A DNA stretch of 64,000 nt from Anadara kagoshimensis (taxonomy: Eukaryota; Mollusca; Bivalvia; Arcoida; Arcidae), in NCBI GenBank assembly GCA_021292105.1, contig CM037862.1, forward strand, positions 34,499,770-34,563,769. Reading direction: 5' to 3'. The position numbers and the translations under genes are program-made. Positions 57,859 through 64,000 of this stretch are shown here, in pieces. Below the pieces are notes generated by a model, which ran no database searches, was not told the origin of the DNA, and worked only from the letters and a program-made list of their open reading frames with translations. Every line of letters begins with the position of its first letter. Positions within the stretch are counted from its first letter, which is position 1.

Positions 57859-59293
57859 GGCTGTCGTCCAAGTAAAAATGCAAAAGGAAAAGTCAGGGAT
57901 TTAAAATTTAAACATAAAGTTTCAAAGAAAAATTGGACAAATTTTGATCTTATTCCTAAAGGCGACGAGGATTGCCATTATTCTGGATTTAATGATGGGA
58001 TTACTTCTTGTGACGTGAAATCAAAACGAATTGGTGATACTAGGAATAAAAAGGTTGCGTTTAGTAAATTTTCAACAACTTCTAAGACTTACCATAATCT
58101 GGATTCAAAAGTTGCAACAATAACTTTGAGATTGTCTACTGATGGGTCAACATTACAAGTTGAAAAAGTGGAAATAGAAATCGACCTTCCTACCACAACA
58201 GACGACAGAATGAGCCCTAATCATTTAAAACGAAGTGAAAGTGCGCCCGAGTTGCCTAATACCGCTAGTGAATATTTCTCAAAAAGATCAGGAAAATTCC
58301 TAAAATCAAAATTGCAAAAAATGACAGCCGATTTCTTTTCAAATAGACCAAATGACATCTTAAAACCAGAACATTTAGTTGTTACAGTGCACCAAGAGGC
58401 GTTGGGTATAGATAACATACTGGAAGGAAACGAAGGTAGCAATGTACCTAATGTAAATACTGACAAAAATACTAATCTAAAAGGGAACGCAGAGGAGAGT
58501 TCGTCCATTAATTCCGGACATGAAGATGTCAAAGAAATAATGAATTCTTTCAATCATGAATGTAATATTAGACCCGAATTAGGTGAAGAAGATTCATTTG
58601 TAGAAAAACAGTCCTTATTATCACCGTCATCATCATCCTCGTCAGAATTTTCATTATACGGTCATCGTGCCTTGATTCAGAAAGAAGATGAAATTGGAAA
58701 AACCAATGATTCGAAAAATATATCAGAATTTCCATTATATGTTCAAAATGCCTTGATTCATAAACATAATAAAACCGTTGGTCAAACCAGTTATTTAGAA
58801 AAATCCACAAATCAAACTGGGAAGGATTCTTTAATCAACAAATCTTTCATTCAGTTTTCGGATCATAACAGTAATGAACAGAGTTGTTGTACCAAATTAA
58901 AAAATGACAAAGGTTTTCATAATCTTATAAATGGGTTCAAAGCTGTGGATAGATATGATTTAAGTGACGAATTGATTGATAAATCTACACAGAAATGTAC
59001 ATGTATGTCACCAGCTCAATCTTTATATACAAGGAACAATATCTTGTTGAAACAGCCTTTCAGAGATGAGAGGAATTTTAATCCTACTAATATCGCCCAC
59101 ACAGTTCATGATAAAATGGATTTTATAAATTGTAAAGGGGAAAAATACAATCAAGATCTTATCAAACACGCACTAGAAGACAACGGAGGAAGTAAAGCGA
59201 TTACGTTTGAAAAATCTCATTCAGAGAATTGTGATGACTTATCATGTCAACAGATACCGCCTCTAGCGTCTTTCTATGATGACTTCAATAATG
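57856..59293 (+). CDS. First coding exon of an unidentified protein with an N-terminal acylation signal
   Basis: The start is the ATG at 57856; the frame is open further up but has no earlier ATG after the TAA at 57766. The protein begins MGCRPSK, with Gly2 and Ser6 matching the N-myristoylation rule and Cys3 a likely palmitoylation site, so membrane anchoring is inferred. A basic region follows (to about residue 30). KKVAF at 65-69 fits the RVxF docking motif for protein phosphatase 1. RSESAP at about 126-131 fits the mode-1 14-3-3 site. Residues 70-115 look like a folded strand-rich segment. The rest is mostly disordered and Ser/Asn-rich with a 27-residue internal repeat (SEFSLYGHRALI and SEFPLYVQNALI, about 272 and 299). 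The frame runs to 59316, but AATG then GTATGA at 59294 is a strong donor in phase 1, so later exons are expected to the right. No family is recognised. Confidence 0.75.
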
Positions 59294-59925
59294 GTATGAC
59301 TTTAATTTATTTTTAGTACAAAAAGTTTATTATCCAAATGTCCCATTAAAACCCCGATTGTAATAAATACCTATTTATCTTATATGAGGAATATGTTTAG
59401 TTTTAGTCATTCAGGTAAGTGAATCGATTAAAAATTCTGAAAGACTGGGGTCATACATATCAAAAATTCAAATGAGCTAACAACTAAATTATTAGAGGTG
59501 CTCATCTATTCGATCCCAAAAAAGTATTAGATAACCGAAATAATTTATTTCTATTAGAAGCTTACTCTTTCAAAGTATCAAATATCCATGTACGTTCATC
59601 TTAACTCGTAAGAGATTTTTACCTGCATTTTGTACTCGGATAAGAATAATGAATATTGATTCAACAAACATGTCATCAGAACATTTAATATGATTTATAC
59701 TCCTGTAGATTGCAGAGTTGCTCAGGAATTATGTAATTGCATTATCACGACATATTGAGACGTATTTTGTCTCTGAAACATACATTGGTCATGAAATTAT
59801 TTGATAATTATAGTTTGGGCAATTCTCGAAGCAATCCATATTGTGAGACAACATTGTTCATAAATTAGTCTAATTTTTAGATTTTAAAATTCTTTAAAAA
59901 CTAAGCAATTCTTAATCATTTTAAA
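59294..59925 (+). other. Probable intron 3' of the MGC-protein exon
   Basis: It starts with the donor GTATGACTTT. No exon with matching phase and acceptor was found before the window ends. Confidence 0.4.
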
Positions 59926-59929
59926 GTAT

Positions 59930-60098
59930 TGTCTTGGGTGGATTTGCTAAAATACATCTTGGTACTTCTTTTCCTCCTTTAAACATCTTCAACATCTTAA
60001 AAATATTTGGATTTTTACAATTTATGGTCCGAGCCCTATGGTTGAGAAATTGTATTTAAAAACGGCCGTTTAGTGCCACAAAAACAGGTTCAATAATA
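59930..60098 (+). repeat. Dispersed repeat family E, copy 1
   Basis: TTGGGTGGATTTGCTAAAAT, TGGATTTTTACAATTTATGG, then AAACGGCCGTTTAGTGCC. The same order is found at 61420 and 61840. Confidence 0.7.
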
Positions 60099-60284
60099 AT
60101 TAATTGACGTTTCAAGTGTGATTGTTATTGTTTACTACTAAATGGGTCTCTATAATCTATATTTTGCTTAAGGTGATCGTTACAATTATGAGCAATAATA
60201 TCCATTCAGATTTGGAGTGACTTCTAATTGGTCCAATTGGCTACGATCAATAATCTTTTAAACAGAACTCGAAAATAAAAACAA

Positions 60285-60448
60285 AACATACCAATACATG
60301 TCCACAATTCCAATGCAAGGTGAAAATTTGAAACTTACACATAGTTAAACACGTGAACGTCTACTAAGAAACTGAGGCCGAATGCCCCGGAAGGGCTAGC
60401 GCCTCCTGTTTAGCTAAATAAAACCGTCACGTGTGTAGTTTCATTTTG
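60285..60448 (+). repeat. Dispersed repeat family D copy
   Basis: ACCAATACATGTCCACAATT, TAAACACGTGAACGTC, CTGAGGCCGAATGCCCC, GGGCTAGCGCCTCC and GTCACGTGTGTAG. Confidence 0.7.
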
Positions 60449-60951
60449 TCTGTCGCTAAGCCAAAATAGGTAACTATCACAGGAGAGCAACGCCTTCAGT
60501 CTGAGCGTAGGATGTAATCAATTTAACACAGAGTAATTATATATCTAATTTGCAGAATCAATTGTCCAATATTTATTTTAATTACTTTCATTTTAACGAC
60601 CCGTTTACTATTTCCTGTCTTTTATATGGCCTTACCATAAACACACGAGAATGAATGCAACGACAGGATATTTGAATTCTGTTACATGAGAGAAACCTTA
60701 TTTGGAAAATTGCAGTTATAATAAACTCCTATGTATATACAGAACCTCACTTGTATTCCGAATAAGCTTTATTATATTGTCGGTAATAATTAGTAATTAG
60801 AATTAATATAGCATTACAATATTAGTTTCTACCGTATGAAATAAACTTTGCTTCGACAATTTCAGTTTTCTATTTTGTATATATTTTTATTACGGCATTC
60901 AGCCCACGTGTATAGGTGTGTAGGATGTTATTAGTTTATCCGAACTGGCCC

Positions 60952-61118
60952 CAGTTTCACAATCATTTCTTAACTAAGATTTTCCTTAACTAAAATCTGT
61001 CAGTTTTAAAATCTGAATAATTTTGTAAGTCTCCAATATTTTTAATGAATATGAGATGTTATTTTGAAGATCTCTCTTAGCTTATTAAGAAAAGGATCGA
61101 TTGTGAAACCAGGATATG
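60952..61118. mobile_element. MITE family 4, second copy
   Basis: CCCCAGTTTCACAATCATTT at the left and GATTGTGAAACCAGG at the right. The interior is shorter than in the copy at 20490-20755. Confidence 0.75.
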
Positions 61119-61419
61119 GCACTTAAAATTCAAATCCTAAATTATATAATTTTATCATTTTAAGTTTGAAATACACAGCCTCGCTTCATTTAAACGGTAC
61201 TTTTCACGAGCTACCTGACCACCAGTAATATGTCATAGTGCTATTGTTGCCTAATAAAAACAGGCTAAGTAATAATAGTAACCACTGGGCTGGTATCTCT
61301 ACTGGTGGACTAAGTTTCCCCCGGGGATATTGTTAACCTAGGTGACAATACACAGTATTGTCAGATAAACATTGTTCATCAAAATTATCTGCTTCAGAAC
61401 ACTCAATCATCTTAACTAT

Positions 61420-61590
61420 TGCCTTAGGTAGATATTGTAAAATACATTTTGGTCGTTCTATTTTGTCATTTCAACATTTTAAAACTTTTTGGATTTCCAC
61501 AGTTTGTGTCTGAGCATAACTGATAAGGAAATTTCCGAAACGACCGTCTAGTGTTGCTAAAAGAAAAACATGTTTTATAATAATATTCAG
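61420..61590 (+). repeat. Dispersed repeat family E, copy 2
   Basis: GGTAGATATTGTAAAATACA, TTTGGATTTCCACAGTTTG, ACTGATAAGGAAATTTCC, GAAACGACCGTCTAGTG. Confidence 0.7.
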
Positions 61591-61839
61591 CCTGTAGTTC
61601 GACACTGATTCTTCATAATGGTCTTTGTCTTGTCATCAGTTTATTATTATTATACGATGGTTTTATTGAAATATTTAAGACTGTAAACTCCAATACTCAT
61701 GTTGGCATGATATTTATTTTTTTTGTTCATTAGTCTATAGCAATATTTCTACATTTAAACTTTTTGCCACCTACTCAGTAATTACTCGTATACTCGAAAT
61801 TTCTCAAAAACCAAGGTATACTCCCTCATGCAAAGTATT

Positions 61840-61998
61840 TCCTTAGCTTCATTTGGTAAAATATATTTTGGTCCTTTGGGTAGCTTTTCAAGATCTTCAA
61901 AATAATTTTGGTTTCATAATTTTGGTCCAAGCACTACTGATGAGGAATTGTATTCCGAAACGGCCGTCTAATGCTGTAAAATTAAAATTGGTATAATA
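61840..61998 (+). repeat. Dispersed repeat family E, copy 3
   Basis: CATTTGGTAAAATATATTTT, GGTCCAAGCACTACTGATG, AGGAATTGTATTCCGAAACG and GCCGTCTAATGCTG. Confidence 0.75.
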
Positions 61999-62089
61999 TG
62001 TAATACATTACAACATTATTTATTGTATACATATGTATAACATTTGATTTTTGTAAAATGTGATATACAACATAGTCAAATTCAAATAT

Positions 62090-62285
62090 ACTGGTCTGTC
62101 TCCAAGTCACAATCCCAAAAGTAAAGCAAAGACTGATAACTGACACACACAAGTAAACACGTTAACTTCCAACAAAGGAAATGAGACCGGATGATGTGAA
62201 AGCGTAAGCACCTCCAGTTTAGCTAGCTGCACTCGCCACGTGTTAAATTAAAATTGAAACTAAAAGTAACTTTGACGTCAAGTAT
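62090..62285 (+). repeat. Dispersed repeat family D copy
   Basis: CTCCAAGTCACAATCCCAAA, GTAAACACGTTAACTTCC, TGAGACCGGATGATG, GTAAGCACCTCCAG and TTAGCTAGCTGCACTCGCC. Confidence 0.7.
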
Positions 62286-62765
62286 AGTAGTTCATGTTGA
62301 TTCAATTTGGTTTTTTATAAATTGCCAGGTAAACCTGTTAAAAATTTCATTATCTTTATCATTTTGTCTTTGCTTCCGTTCATAAATATGACATAAACCT
62401 TTATCAAACGAAAAGTGTGCGTATAAATCGAATCCCATGGCAGGATATTTACTATCTGATATATAATTTCTAACATTACACTATCGCATTACACTATGAT
62501 AAATTGGTTTAATCAGTATTATGTCTTGGGTGTATAAAAGATACCAAAGTAACCGATTAGATCAGTACCATCAAACAAACCAGAGTTGAGACAAGCTAAT
62601 TAGTTTACATTATTATTAGTTATGGTTTCATTCGTTTTAATATTTTCCATTTTATTCAGCAATCTTTGCAAATGGCTTTTAATTCCGTATTTCGCTAATT
62701 AAAAATATTCCATTTCCGAAATACTGATTCAATGTAATTTCGTTACATTTACAATCACAGATTGT

Positions 62766-62936
62766 TAAAATACAAGGTATGCCTGTCTATAAAGCCCTTT
62801 CAAGTTAACCAGTAACATTAGCCTTTACGGGCAGATGCCCTTTATATACAGGTTCAAATAATATAAATATAGAACAATCGAGATACCATTCCTCCGGCCT
62901 TTGTAAGCAGGTGGCCTTTAGGGCAGATTGGACTGT
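62766..62936. mobile_element. Mariner-like MITE, family 1, reverse orientation
   Basis: ATGCCTGTCTATAAAGCCC at the left; GGTGGCCTTTAGGGCAGATT then GGACTGTA at the right. Matches the 10871 copy when complemented. Confidence 0.65.
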
Positions 62937-62971
62937 AATTTGATGTTATCTTGTCCGATCAAAAACAAACA

Positions 62972-63165
62972 TACCAGTCCATGTCCCTCGCAAGTGAAAC
63001 AAGTGAACATTCAGCGGGGAAGTGTTCTCCGGAATGGTTTGCGGCTAATGTATAGCTAGCTTCACCCACAATGTGAAAAATCTAAATTGAGAATAATAGA
63101 AACATGAAACTATAGGAAGTCAAATATACCCATGATAATTTTGGATACAGAGATATTATACTTTT
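62972..63165 (+). repeat. Dispersed repeat family D copy
   Basis: CATACCAGTCCATGTCCC, GTGAACATTCAGCGGGGAAG, TAGCTAGCTTCACCCAC and AACTATAGGAAGTCAAATAT in family order. Confidence 0.65.
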
Positions 63166-64000
63166 ATTGAGTGCAATATATGTATATATGAAGTCTGTCA
63201 CCTTTGTCAATAGTTACTAATTGTCCACAACTTATTTTCAGACTATGCAATCAATATATACACTTTCTGAATAGAAGCAGGCCAATTTAATATACCTTCA
63301 CGGTATACAAATTCGTCGTCATTTAGCAGCATATTGTTGATAATCTGAAACACAATTAAACCTACACGCTACACAAATTTATATTTAATACAATATGGTT
63401 GATAACAGAACTTACGATAATTCGTTAAAATAAGCTAGGCTGAATACAAAGAATCATCGATTTTGTTATGATTTATTACAGAAGAAATTTGCTCGTTATG
63501 GTTGTTATTGAGTAATAATAGCGATTAGACCTTATTGTTTGATTTGTGTTTCTGCATGTTGTGCACTCACTTATTGCATTAAATTAGATATAGATCTGTA
63601 ATATATCACATAACCCTCCTGTTTATTGATGGAATAAAACAGTGTAATATTTTTCGTATTACACAGGTACCCATGTCATATCACTTGATTGTGACGTAAT
63701 CAGTTATCACGCTTCTGTTTTACGTAGTGGTCGTGCCTAATGACGTCATATGAAAACTGTGTCAGTCTGTTGTTTATTTTTAGACTTTTAAAGACTTTCC
63801 GATTCTTTGAAAAATAATTTTGATGCATTCGGAAAAATATTATGATTTAAACTTACATACTTATTATGTCTTTTTTCTAGGTGATTAATTTACTTTTACT
63901 ATAACTAAATAGAACTATATTCTTACTTGCGCAGTTGATTTGGAGGTGATTTGTCTGACCCAGATAGACATCGTCTGTTTCTATATGGCATCAAATAATA
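63166..64000. other. Right-edge stretch, no gene seen
   Basis: Contains TGACGTAA and TGACGTCA words near 63695 and 63741 (CRE/ATF-type sites by sequence only) but no exon. It would lie in the intron of the MGC-protein gene if that gene continues. Confidence 0.35.

Overview
The window is AT-rich nuclear DNA from an animal with introns, almost certainly a mollusc and most likely a bivalve. I base this on the dense load of tRNA-derived SINEs with molluscan-type tails, many short terminal-inverted-repeat (TIR) elements, LINE remnants, a Harbinger-type DNA transposon, and coding exons bounded by GT-AG splice sites. There is no bacterial gene organisation. Long open frames are rare, and most of the 64 kb is intergenic, intronic or repeat-derived.

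Genes. (1) Positions 3-179 (+) look like the 3' end of a lysine-rich coding region that enters from the left. (2) On the minus strand lies a gene whose large last exon (9112-7941) encodes an acidic, SPEP-repeat, coiled-coil protein ending in a CaaX-like prenylation motif. Two upstream candidate coding exons, 16121-15050 (357 codons) and 30965-30847 (38 codons), both end in phase 1. Either joins the last exon in frame at a glycine codon, which suggests alternative first coding exons. (3) On the plus strand, 57856-59293 encodes a roughly 480-residue protein that begins Met-Gly-Cys with a myristoylation-type N-terminus. It ends at a clean splice donor, so the gene probably continues to the right of the window.

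Mobile DNA by region. 1-7.9 kb: SINEs, a fold-back MITE and mariner-like MITEs. 9.1-31 kb (introns of gene 2): SINEs of at least two families sharing one tail, two SINEs each split by a roughly 410 bp CAGG-ended element, several MITEs, microsatellites and a 14-copy 44-bp minisatellite. 31-40 kb: an RTE-like LINE fragment, a 5'-truncated SINE with a 14-bp target duplication, a Helitron-like fragment, a duplicated 1.1 kb unit and a LINE fragment. 40-45.4 kb: a compound structure with inverted ends made of tandem 21-22 bp units, enclosing two roughly 160-bp-period arrays and a dead Harbinger transposon with intact TTA target duplications. 46-57 kb: SINEs (one dimeric copy inside a single target duplication), a LINE 3' fragment and a dispersed repeat family. 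59-64 kb: further copies of two dispersed repeat families.

I see no rRNA, CRISPR, operon or functional tRNA gene. The genes are unrelated neighbours, not a pathway. The most interesting structures are the alternative-first-exon prenylated protein gene and the fold-back-like compound element at 39974-45348.
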